Shown: positions 42,287-51,124, counted from the first letter of the stretch. The stretch is DNA of 64,000 nt from Lipingzhangella_A rawalii (GCF_031628175.1 NZ_JAVLVT010000005.1:62001-126000); one strand, 5' to 3'. Notes: generated by a model not told the origin, from the letters alone. Program-made: numbers and translations.

Positions 42287-43546
42287 ATGCCCACGGTCGT
42301 TCTCCTCGGAACCCTGGACACCAAAAGCGCCGAGTACGCCTTCCTCCGCGCCCGGCTGGCGCACGCCGGGGTGGACACACTCCTCATCGACTGCGGTGTC
42401 TTCGAAACCGACACAGCCGACACCGCCGACGCCACCGACGCCGGGGAGGCCATCGCCGACATCTCCGCCGTGGAGCTCGCCCAACTCGCCGGAACCAGCC
42501 TGGACACCCTGCGGAGCAACGCCGACCGCGGGGCCGCGATCGCCGCCATGTCCACCGGAGCCGCCGCCACACTGAACCGCCTCGCCGAACTCGACCAGCT
42601 GGACGGGGTGCTGGCTCTGGGCGGCTCCGGCGGCACTTCCATCGCCGCCCACGCCATGCGTGAACTGCCCGTGGGCCTACCGAAACTGATCGTGTCCACG
42701 GTGGCCTCGGGCGACACTCGCCCCTACGTGGGTGCTCGGGACGTCACCATGATGTACTCCGTCGTCGACATCGCTGGAATCAACCGGGTGTCCTCGCGTG
42801 TGTTGGCGAACGCGGCCCACGCCATGGCCGGCATGGTTCGCGCCGCCGCTCCCGAGGTGTCCGAGCAGCCGCTGGTGGCCGCCTCCATGTTCGGGGTCAC
42901 CACCACCGGGGTGACCGAAGCTCGCCGCCTGCTGGAGGCCGCGGGCCGGGAGGTGCTGGTGTTCCACGCCACGGGAACCGGCGGACAGTCCATGGAGGCG
43001 CTGATCAACGACGGCTACATCAGTGGTGTCCTCGACCTCACCACCACGGAGCTCGCGGACGAACTCGTCGGTGGCGTGATGAGCGCCGGCGCGAACCGGG
43101 CCACCGTCGCCGCCCGCACCGGACTGGCCCAGGTGGTGTCTGTCGGCGCGCTGGACATGGTGAACTTCGCCGCCCCCGACACCGTCCCCCACCGCTTCGC
43201 CGACCGCCGCCTCTACCACCACAACCCACAGGTCACCCTGATGCGCACCACCCCGGAGGAGTGCGCCGAACTCGGACGCCGCCTGGCGCGGCGCCTCAAC
43301 ACCAGCACCGGACCGTGCGTGGTGTTCCTGCCGCTGCGGGGGGTGTCCGCATTGTCCGTGGAGGGGCAGCCGTTCCACGACCCCGAGGCTGACGCCGCCC
43401 TGTTCGGCCAGATCCGCCAGACCCTGGACCGGGACCGAGTGGAGCTGGTCGAACTGGACACCGACATCAACGACGCCGCGTTCGCCGCGGCCATGGCCAA
43501 ACGGCTCATCAGCATGACCACGCGACCAGGGGAGGGCGCCGGGTGA
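42287..43546 (+). CDS. UPF0261/Tm-1-like ATP-binding protein
   Basis: 419 residues. TVVLLGTLDTKSAEYAFLRA opens the protein, as in UPF0261 members. VLALGGSGGTSIAAHAMREL, ARDVTMMYSVVDIAGINRVS, VFHATGTGGQSMEALINDGY and PLRGVSALSVEGQPFHDPEA are further family hallmarks. The family is the N-terminal part of the plant Tm-1 antiviral protein; its bacterial reaction is not established. It overlaps the TIM-barrel gene by 4 bp (GTGA), the fused or paired arrangement seen elsewhere. Confidence 0.9.
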   Translation: MPTVVLLGTLDTKSAEYAFLRARLAHAGVDTLLIDCGVFETDTADTADATDAGEAIADISAVELAQLAGTSLDTLRSNADRGAAIAAMSTGAAATLNRLAELDQLDGVLALGGSGGTSIAAHAMRELPVGLPKLIVSTVASGDTRPYVGARDVTMMYSVVDIAGINRVSSRVLANAAHAMAGMVRAAAPEVSEQPLVAASMFGVTTTGVTEARRLLEAAGREVLVFHATGTGGQSMEALINDGYISGVLDLTTTELADELVGGVMSAGANRATVAARTGLAQVVSVGALDMVNFAAPDTVPHRFADRRLYHHNPQVTLMRTTPEECAELGRRLARRLNTSTGPCVVFLPLRGVSALSVEGQPFHDPEADAALFGQIRQTLDRDRVELVELDTDINDAAFAAAMAKRLISMTTRPGEGAG

Positions 43547-44391
43547 ACCGCACGGACGCACTGGCACGACTCCGGGAACGCGCCCTGGAAGGCGCGGCCA
43601 TCATCGGGGCGGGGGCCGGCACCGGCCTGTCGGCGAAATGCGCCGAGGCCGGCGGCGCCAACCTCATCATCATCTACAACTCCGGCCGCTACCGCATGGC
43701 CGGGCGTGGATCCCTGGCCGGGCTGCTGCCCTACGGCGACGCCAACGCCATCGTGGTGGACATGGCCCGCGAGGTGCTCCCCATCGTGCGGGACACCCCC
43801 GTTCTGGCTGGGGTGTGCGGCACCGACCCGTTCCGGCGCATGGACGTGTTCCTCGGGGAGCTGCGCGCGATGGGGTTCACCGGCGTGCAGAACTTTCCCA
43901 CCGTCGGCCTGTTCGACGGCACCTTCCGCGCGAACCTCGAAGAAACCGGCATGGGGTTCGACCTGGAGGTGCAGATGATCCGGCAGGCCAATCACCAGGA
44001 CCTGCTCACCGCGCCCTACGTGTTCACCCCACACCAGGCCGAACAGATGGCCGGCGCCGGCGCCGACGTGCTCGTCCCCCACATGGGGTTGACTACCGCC
44101 GGGAGTGTGGGTGCTCAGACCGCGCTGAGTTTGGAGGAGTCGGTGCGCCGCGTGCAGGCGATGCGGGACGCCGCGGTCGCGGTGAATCCGGAGGTGCTGG
44201 TGCTGTGCCACGGCGGGCCGATCGCCGAACCGGACGACGCCGCCTACGTGTTGGAGCACACCACCGGGGTGGCCGGCTTCTTCGGGGCCTCCAGCATGGA
44301 ACGGCTGCCCACCGAAACCGCGATGACCGAGAACATGCGGCGGTTCGCCGCGCTGCGTCCCGAAGGAGCCGGGAGGACACGCACCCCGTGA
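43543..44391 (+). CDS. phosphoenolpyruvate hydrolase-family TIM-barrel protein
   Basis: A 282-residue protein with AIIGAGAGTGLSAKCAEAGG, ANLIIIYNSGRYRMAGRGSL, PVLAGVCGTDPFRRMDVFLG and FTGVQNFPTVGLFDGTFRAN, characteristic of the PEP-hydrolase/Tm-1 C-terminal family. Together with the UPF0261 partner it reconstitutes both halves of the plant Tm-1 protein. Start GTG 43543. The substrate is unknown despite the family name. Confidence 0.9.
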   Translation: MNRTDALARLRERALEGAAIIGAGAGTGLSAKCAEAGGANLIIIYNSGRYRMAGRGSLAGLLPYGDANAIVVDMAREVLPIVRDTPVLAGVCGTDPFRRMDVFLGELRAMGFTGVQNFPTVGLFDGTFRANLEETGMGFDLEVQMIRQANHQDLLTAPYVFTPHQAEQMAGAGADVLVPHMGLTTAGSVGAQTALSLEESVRRVQAMRDAAVAVNPEVLVLCHGGPIAEPDDAAYVLEHTTGVAGFFGASSMERLPTETAMTENMRRFAALRPEGAGRTRTP

Positions 44392-44433
44392 GACTCACGC
44401 GGGTGGACCCGCACGCTTCCGTGGAGCTTGCCC

Positions 44434-44487
44434 GTTGGCCGTGGTGCGGGGGAGCGCCCCCCAGGGTGCCACGCCGCCCGCGGCGTC
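44434..44487 (+). repeat. dispersed palindromic repeat, copy 4
   Basis: TTGGCCGTGGTGCGGGGGAG, CGCCCCCCAGGGTGCCACGC, CGCCCGCGGCG: a diverged copy with one extra C and several substitutions. It lies between convergent genes, 10 kb from copies 1-3, possibly serving as a terminator. Confidence 0.7.
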
Positions 44488-44590
44488 GGGCGCTGGGCGC
44501 CCTCCGCCGCCACGGCGGCCATCGGGATCGGGGCGGGGTGGATGTCGTCCGTCCAGGCCCAATCTCGCTCCCAGCTCCACAAGGCAGGCC

Positions 44591-45124
44591 CTAGTAGCGG
44601 AGTTTCTCCTCGATCTCGGGGGCCGCGTCGGCGAGCGTGGTGCAGGCGTTGTCGTCTACCCCGAACATTCCCAGCCGGACCACGATGCTGCCCTCCTCTC
44701 GGTCGGCGATCAGACGACATTCGGCGACGTTGTCCCCGTCGTTGTCTTCCGGTGGGGCGTATCCGAAGCGGTAGGTGAGCCGGGTGTCCTCGTCGTCGAC
44801 CTCCTCAACCACGAGACCGGAGTCGTCCCACTCCTCCTGCCACTGCTGTTCGATATCGGAGACGTCCCACGGTAGGTAGGCCACGTTGGCGCGCTCCACC
44901 TCACTCTCGCGGTCCTCGGGTCCTGGATCCTCGGTCGGCCCGAACCGGCAGGAGGCCTCCTCCGTGTCGGTGGCGACCGGGGTGCCCGCGGACAGCTCGT
45001 AGCGCTCCAGCTCCTCCTCGGTGAAGAACTCGCAGGGGTCGTCGCCGTCCGGATCGAAACCGGACGCGCAGCCGGCGACCAGGACCAGCGCGACACCCGC
45101 GAGACTGACCACAGCACGGCGCAT
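44591..45124 (-). CDS. secreted lipoprotein (DUF3558-like)
   Basis: A 177-residue protein with lipobox LVAGC (Cys about 20), then DPCEFFTEEELERYELSAGT and an early EEASCRFGP. This C-x-F-x(1)-E-E-L opening and the paired cysteines recall the DUF3558 lipoproteins of actinomycetes. A later ECRLIADREEGSIVVRL and DNACTTLADAAPEIEEKL complete the domain. ATG 45124 has GGAGAG upstream. The role is unknown; it may be displayed on the membrane surface. Confidence 0.75.
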   Translation of the reverse strand: MRRAVVSLAGVALVLVAGCASGFDPDGDDPCEFFTEEELERYELSAGTPVATDTEEASCRFGPTEDPGPEDRESEVERANVAYLPWDVSDIEQQWQEEWDDSGLVVEEVDDEDTRLTYRFGYAPPEDNDGDNVAECRLIADREEGSIVVRLGMFGVDDNACTTLADAAPEIEEKLRY

Positions 45125-45323
45125 GGGGGGACTCTCCAACCAAGATCGTTCGCAACCGCCCCAATCCTAGAACCTGTGCCCTGTGGGCGATCCGGCCGCC
45201 AGGGGGAGTCCCGGGCGGGGGCGTGCCCCGGCCGGCGTGGTGCGGTTATGTCGTCTCTGGTTCGTCCCGGTGCGGCCGGTGCCCGGTAGCGGGCAGGTCA
45301 ACGTGCCACGCGTGCGTACCGGT

Positions 45324-45734
45324 TCAGGCGTCCTCGCGGTGGGTCACCGCACCCAGGATCCCGCCGATCGCCGCCCCCACGGCCGCGGCCCCCAGAATGG
45401 TTCCGGACGCGAGGTGGTCCCCGAGGTTCGCCTGAATATAGGGAAAGTTCAGCCCCAGCACCACGATAAAGGACACCACCGCCGCGACAGTTCCGCTCAG
45501 GGTCGCTCCCAGGAAGGAACGGGGAGTGAGGCGGGCGTGTACCAGCGCACCCACGACAGCGAAAACCGCCGTGGTGGGCGCCCACATCACCCGAAGCCAG
45601 AAGTCCAGATCCGATTCACTGACGAGCTCGGGATCCAGAATGTCACTGGAACCCACCGCCACCAGTGCGAGCAGAAAAAACCCGACGAAAATGATCGCGA
45701 TGTTGCACACCAGGCCAACCGCGAAGCGTTGCAT
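45324..45734 (-). CDS. small four-helix membrane protein
   Basis: A 136-residue protein with four hydrophobic segments: FAVGLVCNIAIIFVGFFLLA, WAPTTAVFAVVGALVHARL, LSGTVAAVVSFIVVLGLNF and ILGAAAVGAAIGGILGAV. ATG 45734 is preceded by GAGAGGA; the longer frame to 45887 lacks hydrophobic or conserved character. No family recognised. Confidence 0.72.
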   Translation of the reverse strand: MQRFAVGLVCNIAIIFVGFFLLALVAVGSSDILDPELVSESDLDFWLRVMWAPTTAVFAVVGALVHARLTPRSFLGATLSGTVAAVVSFIVVLGLNFPYIQANLGDHLASGTILGAAAVGAAIGGILGAVTHREDA

Positions 45735-45972
45735 GTGAGGAGGTCCTCTCCACGACCAGCCCGTGCGTTGGGGGCGCACCGTGGCGTGGGCTGTCGAGAC
45801 GTCGGGGGCAACAGCGTTGGGGTTACCGTATCCGTCAACGCGGCGCGCGTCTCGGTGTGCGTCGACTAGTTTTGGGATTGAGGTCAACCGAAATCAGGGA
45901 TCGGCCCCGGGGTTACGTGCGTTTTCGCAGCTGATGCAGCTTCTACGGTACGCGGATCCCGGAGCGGACCCG

Positions 45973-47613
45973 TCAGACGCAGGCCTCGTAGTCGGTGTGG
46001 AAACCCGCGGCGACGTCGTAGCAGACACCCACGGAGGGGATCGGGCCGTCCTCGTATCCTTCGTCCACGTCCCGGTACACGAGGAGACCTGTGTCTGGAG
46101 CACCCGGGTAGGTCAGTGTGACGGGAACGGTTTCCTCCGGACCAGGAAGTTCCGCATAGGATTCATGTGATTGAGATAGTTCGAACGCCTCGGTGGAGAG
46201 GATCTCTCCTTCGCTTGTCAGGAGGGGGAAGTTCTCCTCATGGAGATGGATCTCGGGGATACCCTGCGTGAAGGCTTCACCGGAAAAGGCGACGCCACCC
46301 TCTGTCTGCTGGATCTCCTGGATCCGCAGGTGAGCACCGGGCCGTACCGCCACGGTATCGGCCCCGTAGTTGAACTCGAGAATGAACTCCGCAGGCCCGT
46401 CTTCGTCGACCTCGACGCGCCCTCCATAGTCACTTGTGGGGTCCACGGCCTCCTGAACCGCCTCGGGAGGAAGCTGCGGCTGTTCTTCTTCGTTCACCGC
46501 AGTGGTGGCATCATCCCCGGAACGGTCAACTCCAGAGCTTGTACTGGGATTCACTCCGGGGCCATAGCCGAGCAGGTAGGCCCCGGTCGCCCCGAGACCG
46601 GCGAGGAGGAGCACGGCGACACCTGCCGCGGCGATGCGCAGCGGCCAGCGGCGCCGGCGGGAACGCGGGGGCGGCGTGGGGGTGCGTTTGGCGATTCCCT
46701 GCCACTGGTGGTGCAGGATCCGGCCGACCGTGGCGGCCTCCTGCTCCGGTGGCGCGGGTTGCCCGGCCAGGTGGGCACTGAGGGCGTGCACCAGCTGCGG
46801 GGCCGTGGGCCGCTGAGTGGGATCCTTGGCCAGCGCATCGGCCACCAATCGGCGCAGGTGTTCCGGAAGGCCGGTCAGGTCCGGCTCCTCGCGCAGCACT
46901 CGGTAGGTCAGGGTGTTTCCCGTGCCCGGTCCGAAGGCGTGTTCGTTGCGGGCGGCCTGGGCCACGAGGCAGCCCCAGGCGAAGACGTCCGCCGCCGGAC
47001 CTGGTTCCCCCGCCTGGATCTGCTCCGGGGCGATCCATCCCGGTGTTCCCACCACGCCACCGGTGCGGGTCAGCGCGGTCTCGCCGACCGCGCGGGCGAT
47101 GCCGAAGTCCAGGACTTTGGGGCCGTCCGGGGCGAGGATGACGTTGCCGGGCTTCAGGTCCCGGTGCACGATCCCGGCCGCGTGGATTCCGCGCAGCGCC
47201 TCGGCGATCCCCAGGGCGAAGCTGGTGAGCAGTGGCTCGGCGAGGACACCGTTGTGTTTCAGGTGGGCGCCCAGGGTGTCCCCGGCAACGAACTCGGTGG
47301 CCAGCCACGGAGTTTCGGCTTCGGGGTCCGCACCGAGAAAACGCGGCACACACGGGCCCACCACCCGACGCACCAACTCCACCTCCCGGGCGAAGCGAGC
47401 ACGAAAGTCCGGGTCAACGGCGTAGGCCGCATGTACCAACTTCACTGCCACATAGCCCTCCGCGGCCGGATCCTGCGGGGGCCGGGCCGCGAACACCGAG
47501 CCCATGCCCCCGGAACCCACCCGGCCCACCAGGTGGAACGGACCCACCTGCCGGGGGTCACCGTCCAGGAGGGGATCCAGATGCAGGGCCTGCCTCGCTG
47601 TGGAAGAGGTCAA
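45973..47613 (-). CDS. Ser/Thr protein kinase 2 with sensor-like ectodomain
   Basis: 546 residues from TTG 47613, which overlaps the upstream stop as TTGA. Kinase domain about 20-290: VGRVGSGGMGSVFAARPP, YVAVKLVHAAYAVD, GIVHRDLKPGNVILAPDGPK, LDFGIARAV, and PGWIAPEQIQAGEPGPAADV. An Arg-rich juxtamembrane stretch, a single membrane segment (AAAGVAVLLLAGLGATGAYL) and an about 170-residue extracellular domain with a C-terminal Cys pair follow. The catalytic HRD, DFG and Lys are all present. It is a tandem duplicate of the next kinase with a diverged sensor. TTG is preferred because no ATG or GTG fits the overlap. Confidence 0.9.
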   Translation of the reverse strand: MTSSTARQALHLDPLLDGDPRQVGPFHLVGRVGSGGMGSVFAARPPQDPAAEGYVAVKLVHAAYAVDPDFRARFAREVELVRRVVGPCVPRFLGADPEAETPWLATEFVAGDTLGAHLKHNGVLAEPLLTSFALGIAEALRGIHAAGIVHRDLKPGNVILAPDGPKVLDFGIARAVGETALTRTGGVVGTPGWIAPEQIQAGEPGPAADVFAWGCLVAQAARNEHAFGPGTGNTLTYRVLREEPDLTGLPEHLRRLVADALAKDPTQRPTAPQLVHALSAHLAGQPAPPEQEAATVGRILHHQWQGIAKRTPTPPPRSRRRRWPLRIAAAGVAVLLLAGLGATGAYLLGYGPGVNPSTSSGVDRSGDDATTAVNEEEQPQLPPEAVQEAVDPTSDYGGRVEVDEDGPAEFILEFNYGADTVAVRPGAHLRIQEIQQTEGGVAFSGEAFTQGIPEIHLHEENFPLLTSEGEILSTEAFELSQSHESYAELPGPEETVPVTLTYPGAPDTGLLVYRDVDEGYEDGPIPSVGVCYDVAAGFHTDYEACV

Positions 47614-49355
47614 TCGCAGGGCATCCCTTCCAAATGCACGTTGGTTTCGTTCTCGAACCAGGTATCCCCTTCCTGGTAACACCAACGGTTCTCACCGTAG
47701 AGGGAATCCGAGTCCGGTTCATGCCCCCACATCATCTCGGGGAACTGGTATTCGAGATAGTTGTACTCCCCATTCGGTGCATCAGGAATGAAAAAACTGA
47801 AATCATCAGTCGTGTTATCTTCGTTTAGGATCGCGAGGACCGTGTCATCCGAAGAATGCCACTCTTCCCGATCGTCAGGAGCGGCGTGCCGGAAATTATA
47901 AGCGAAAAAATCGTTGCTGTGCAGAACGTAACTACCGACCGGAGTCAGATACTCGGCCTCACCGGTAAACCGGATTCCGTCATCCTCCGCCTGCGCAGAG
48001 TGAAAGGTGATACTGAGGCGGGGTTCAACGTCTCCAACGGCCAGATCTCCGGCCTCTCCTCCGGCCGCCAAGGTCCCGATATGAAGTGTGTCATCCGTAA
48101 CGAGCTCACCGTTGATCGTCGATATGTCGAGGGTGGATTCCTCCCCATCACCAAGCAGCCCTGTTCCACCATGCTCGAGAGCATCGAGATCTACGTTGCC
48201 GTCGACTCCGGTTCCACGGTCCGCAGTGGTGGAGTCAGCAGATCCACCGTTGCCCTCCATTGGGTTGTCCTGGTGGGCCGCACTGTCGCCGGCGGGGGCC
48301 AGTTCCTGCCAGGCCAGGACACCGCCGGTGCCCACCACGGCCACGGCCAGGACCGCGGCGCCGGCGGTCAGGACCCGCCGGGGCCACCGGCGCCGCTTCG
48401 GCGGGGCGAGCTCGGCCCAGTTGCTGGTGTCCGGACTCTCCGGAGCGGCACCGGACCAGCGCTGGTCCAACAGGCCCGGCACCACCTCGGTGGCCTCTTC
48501 GGTGCTGGCGGGAGTGTGCCCGCTGAGCAGGCGCGTGGATTCGGTCAACGCCTGGGCTGTCGTCGGGCGGGCGCTGGGGTCCTTGGCCAGGGCCGCGGAG
48601 ACCAGGGGATACAGCTCCGAGGGAAGACCGGACAGATCCGGCTCCTCCTCCACGGTGCGCAGGGTCAACACGTCCGGAGGGCCGGTGCCGAACGGCTCGT
48701 TCCCCGTAGCTGCGTAGGCGAGTAGCCCACCCCAGGCGAAGATGTCGGCGGCCGGGCCGGGTTCGGCGCCGTTGAACAGCTCCGGGGCGATCCAGCCGGG
48801 AGTCCCCAGCAGCCCGGTCCGGGTGATCGCGGACTCCTCGACCGCGCGGGCGATGCCGAAGTCCAGGACTTTGGGGCCGTCCGGGGCGAGGATGACGTTG
48901 CCGGGCTTCAGGTCCCGGTGCACGATCCCGGCCGCGTGGATAGCCTGGAGTGCTTCCGCCGCCCCCATGGCCAGCCCGTACAGCATCGCCCCCTCCAGAG
49001 GGCCGTGCCGGGCGATGTGCTGGCGCAGGGTCAGCCCCCGCACGTACTCGGTGGCCAGCCAGGGACGCTGTCCCTCGGTGTCCGCCCCGAGGAAGCGGGG
49101 GACACAGCGGCCGGTGACCCGGCCCAGCAGGTTCACTTCGCGGCCGAACCGGGAGCGGAACTCCGGATCGACGGCGTACTCCTGGTGCACCACCTTGAGC
49201 GCGAGCGGATTGTTGGCCGCGTCTACCGCCGCGTAGACGGTGCCCATGCCTCCGGCGCCGATCCGGCCCACCACACGGTAGGTGCCCACGTGGCTCGGGT
49301 CGGTGCTGGCGGGTGGGGTGAGGCCAGTGGGTGGATCCGGGGCTGGGGATGACAC
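47610..49355 (-). CDS. Ser/Thr protein kinase 1 with sensor-like ectodomain
   Basis: 581 residues from GTG 49355. Kinase domain about 25-290: VGRIGAGGMGTVYAAVDAAN, LALKVVHQEYAVDPEFRSRF, GIVHRDLKPGNVILAPDGPK, LDFGIARAV, PGWIAPELFNGAEPGPAADI. A basic juxtamembrane segment (PPKRRRWPRRVL) precedes one membrane helix (TAGAAVLAVAVVGTGGVLAW) and an about 200-residue acidic extracellular domain ending in a Cys pair (RWCYQEG...EGMPCD). The catalytic segments are identical to those of kinase 2, indicating recent duplication or conversion, while the ectodomains differ. Confidence 0.92.
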   Translation of the reverse strand: MSSPAPDPPTGLTPPASTDPSHVGTYRVVGRIGAGGMGTVYAAVDAANNPLALKVVHQEYAVDPEFRSRFGREVNLLGRVTGRCVPRFLGADTEGQRPWLATEYVRGLTLRQHIARHGPLEGAMLYGLAMGAAEALQAIHAAGIVHRDLKPGNVILAPDGPKVLDFGIARAVEESAITRTGLLGTPGWIAPELFNGAEPGPAADIFAWGGLLAYAATGNEPFGTGPPDVLTLRTVEEEPDLSGLPSELYPLVSAALAKDPSARPTTAQALTESTRLLSGHTPASTEEATEVVPGLLDQRWSGAAPESPDTSNWAELAPPKRRRWPRRVLTAGAAVLAVAVVGTGGVLAWQELAPAGDSAAHQDNPMEGNGGSADSTTADRGTGVDGNVDLDALEHGGTGLLGDGEESTLDISTINGELVTDDTLHIGTLAAGGEAGDLAVGDVEPRLSITFHSAQAEDDGIRFTGEAEYLTPVGSYVLHSNDFFAYNFRHAAPDDREEWHSSDDTVLAILNEDNTTDDFSFFIPDAPNGEYNYLEYQFPEMMWGHEPDSDSLYGENRWCYQEGDTWFENETNVHLEGMPCD

Positions 49356-49496
49356 CTGAACATCCTCGATGTTGGGGGCACGCGTCAGTCCCGGATTCTA
49401 GCCAGCCGGTACCGCCAGGACTGGGTGGAGGACCGTCCGGACCGGGGCCACATCCGGCCAAGGGGGCACTGTCCCGTACGGTATTTCCACCTCAGG

Positions 49497-49544
49497 CTGG
49501 CCGTGGTGCGGGGGAGTGCCGTCACGGGTGCGACGCTGCCTGGG
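49497..49544 (+). repeat. dispersed palindromic repeat, copy 5 (diverged)
   Basis: CTGGCCGTGGTGCGGGGGAG, TGCCGTCACGGGTGCGACGC, TGCCTGGGG. The left half is conserved; the palindromic middle has eroded. Confidence 0.6.
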
Positions 49545-49591
49545 GTGATATCTGCCGGGAGGCACGGCGGTCACCGGCGGCACTATTCCCT

Positions 49592-49690
49592 GCTGGCCGT
49601 CGTGCGGGGGAGCGCCCCCAGGGCGCGACGCCGCCGGCGGCCGAAACGGCGCGTGCGGGTGGCCGAGTACCGTCACCACGATTCCCGGGG
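49592..49690 (+). repeat. dispersed palindromic repeat, copy 6
   Basis: GCTGGCCGTCGTGCGGGGGA, GCGCCCCCAGGGCGCGACGC, CGCCGGCGGCC. It is identical to copy 1 over the core, and similar for about 45 bp beyond it (GCCGAAACGGCGCGTGCGGG to CACCACGATTCCC). The two copies are 16 kb apart. Confidence 0.82.
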
Positions 49691-49730
49691 TCTCGATCCT
49701 GGTGGTTTTCCCTGTTCCGCGTCGGTGTTG

Positions 49731-49752
49731 TGGCCGCGGGCGGCGTCGCTCA
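49731..49752 (-). repeat. partial copy of the dispersed repeat
   Basis: TGGCCGCGGGCGGCGTCGCT resembles the GGCCGCCGGCGGCGTCGCGC half of the inverted copies and runs into the truncated membrane-gene copy at 49750. The repeat may therefore mark the breakpoint. Confidence 0.45.
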
Positions 49753-49844
49753 TAGAGCCCACGTCCCCGCAGCCGCGGCGTACAGCAGCAGGTAGGCCAG
49801 GAAGGCGAGAACCGCCCCCACGGGGGAACAGCGACGAACCTCAC
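49750..49844 (-). pseudogene. truncated duplicate of the membrane gene at 51125
   Basis: From GTG 49844 (overlapping the lipoprotein stop as GTGA, just as in the intact copy) the DNA matches the start of the gene at 51577 for about 75 bp: VRFVAVP, then AVLAFLAYLLLYAAAAG. An extra C in the run after GTTCCC shifts the frame, and homology ends at a stop after GTWAL next to a repeat half-site. About 30 of 150 codons remain. Confidence 0.82.
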
Positions 49845-50443
49845 CGGTTCACCTCAAGCGAGTCCAGCAGCGCGTCCGCGTAGTCTTCATTGAACTCGTC
49901 CTCGGGGGCGAAGTAGCGCACCTGGTACATGGGGTACTCGTCCATTTCGATGACGATGTCCCACTGTTCGGCCCGGTAGTCGTGGGGCGGCGGGTTGGTG
50001 TAGGCGCTGTACATGGCCGCGGCTCCGGGGCTGCCCGGGACATCGACCTCTGCGTCGTCCTGCTCGTAGCCGTCGGGGTCGGTGGCCATCAGCACCCCCT
50101 CGATACCGGCGAGACTGCTGAGGGCTGGTTCCGGTTCCTTGAGAACGATACGCAGCTGCTCGGGATTGGGGTCGTCGTCGGTGAGTTCGCCGGCGTCGTA
50201 GAGTTCGGCCCAGTCCGGATCCGTGTAACCGAAGTCCGCATCTTCGGGTGGAAAATCGAACTCCTCCAGCCCCGGTGGGATTGGAAACTCGAGGCCTTCG
50301 AATTCCCCCATTTTCAACTCCGAGGACGAATCACCGTCCTGGCCGTCATCCTCGGTGGAGTCCGTTGATTCAGCGGATCCGCATCCGGTTGCAGCCAGGA
50401 AAAGCGCTGTGATGACTGTTGTGTGTACGATGAGGGTTCGCAT
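49841..50443 (-). CDS. lipoprotein family copy 1
   Basis: 200 residues. Lipobox LAATGC (Cys about 21), acidic Ser/Asp linker, then the family domain: GLEEFDFPPEDADFGYTDPD, an EQLRIVLKEPEPALSSL segment, PGSPGAAAMYSAYTN, EQWDIVIEMDEYPMYQVRYF, and the nearly invariant end EFNEDYADALLDSLEVNR. It is the most diverged of three tandem paralogues. ATG 50443 is 3 bp after the stop of copy 2. I recognise no outside family. Confidence 0.82.
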   Translation of the reverse strand: MRTLIVHTTVITALFLAATGCGSAESTDSTEDDGQDGDSSSELKMGEFEGLEFPIPPGLEEFDFPPEDADFGYTDPDWAELYDAGELTDDDPNPEQLRIVLKEPEPALSSLAGIEGVLMATDPDGYEQDDAEVDVPGSPGAAAMYSAYTNPPPHDYRAEQWDIVIEMDEYPMYQVRYFAPEDEFNEDYADALLDSLEVNR

Positions 50444-50446
50444 GGG

Positions 50447-51052
50447 TCACCGATTTACCTCAAGGGAGTCTAGTAGCTCGTTGGCGTAGTCCTCGTTGAA
50501 CTCGTCTTCGGCGCCGCCATATCGGATGTGATACATGGGGGATTCCTCGGTTTGGAGGATGATGTCCCACTGGCGGGTCACGTTCTCTTGGGGGTGGTTG
50601 GTGTAGTTGCTGCGCATCACCGCTCCACCGACGGCCCCGGGGAACTCCAGCTGATCTTCGATGTCGTGTTCGAAGCCGTCCGGGTCGGCCATCTCCAGCC
50701 CCATTTGTAGGCCGAGGAAGCTGTTGAGTGGCGGCTCGGTGTCCTTCAGGATGACTCGAACCTGTTCCGGGGTTGGGTCCTCTGCTCGAAGCTCCTGGGC
50801 TTCGTACTTCTCAGCCCATTCGGGTGTGACAAGCCCGTAGTCGACGTCTTCTTCGTCTGTGAAGTTGAATTCTTGCAGGTCCGGGTGATCCGCGAATCTG
50901 AGATCGTCGAACTCCACTGTGGTGGAGTCGTCGTGGTTATCCTCTTCGTGTTCTGCGGAGGTGTTTTCTTGCTCTGGACCGGGGGCGGCGTCGGAGGTGC
51001 AGCTGGTGGCCAGCGGTAGTGCTGCCATGGCCACGACAGCGAGGGGCTCCAC
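50447..51052 (-). CDS. lipoprotein family copy 2 (altered start)
   Basis: 201 residues from GTG 51052. Lipobox LATSC (Cys about 18), then EFDDLRFADHPDLQEFNF, EQVRVILKDTEPPLNSFLG, PGAVGGAVMRSNYTNHPQEN and EFNEDYANELLDSLEVNR. The signal peptide has no basic residues. An ATG (ATGCGTGGAGCC) lies 4 nt upstream out of frame, where copy 3 has its ATGAGAGGACGG start. This suggests a small indel removed the normal n-region, so export may be weakened. No membrane-protein gene follows this copy. Confidence 0.78.
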   Translation of the reverse strand: MEPLAVVAMAALPLATSCTSDAAPGPEQENTSAEHEEDNHDDSTTVEFDDLRFADHPDLQEFNFTDEEDVDYGLVTPEWAEKYEAQELRAEDPTPEQVRVILKDTEPPLNSFLGLQMGLEMADPDGFEHDIEDQLEFPGAVGGAVMRSNYTNHPQENVTRQWDIILQTEESPMYHIRYGGAEDEFNEDYANELLDSLEVNR

Positions 51053-51124
51053 GCATCAGGTCTCGTCTCGTTGACTTGTCCGTTCAGCGTTCGCCGCGAT
51101 GTCGCACGGCACGACTCCGGCGGC

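Larger units (their letters stand above)
49356..49749. other. intergenic repeat region upstream of kinase 1
   Basis: The 394 bp contain two repeat copies (49497, 49592) and a partial third (49731). No gene is supported. The kinase promoter must lie in the first about 100 bp. Confidence 0.6.
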
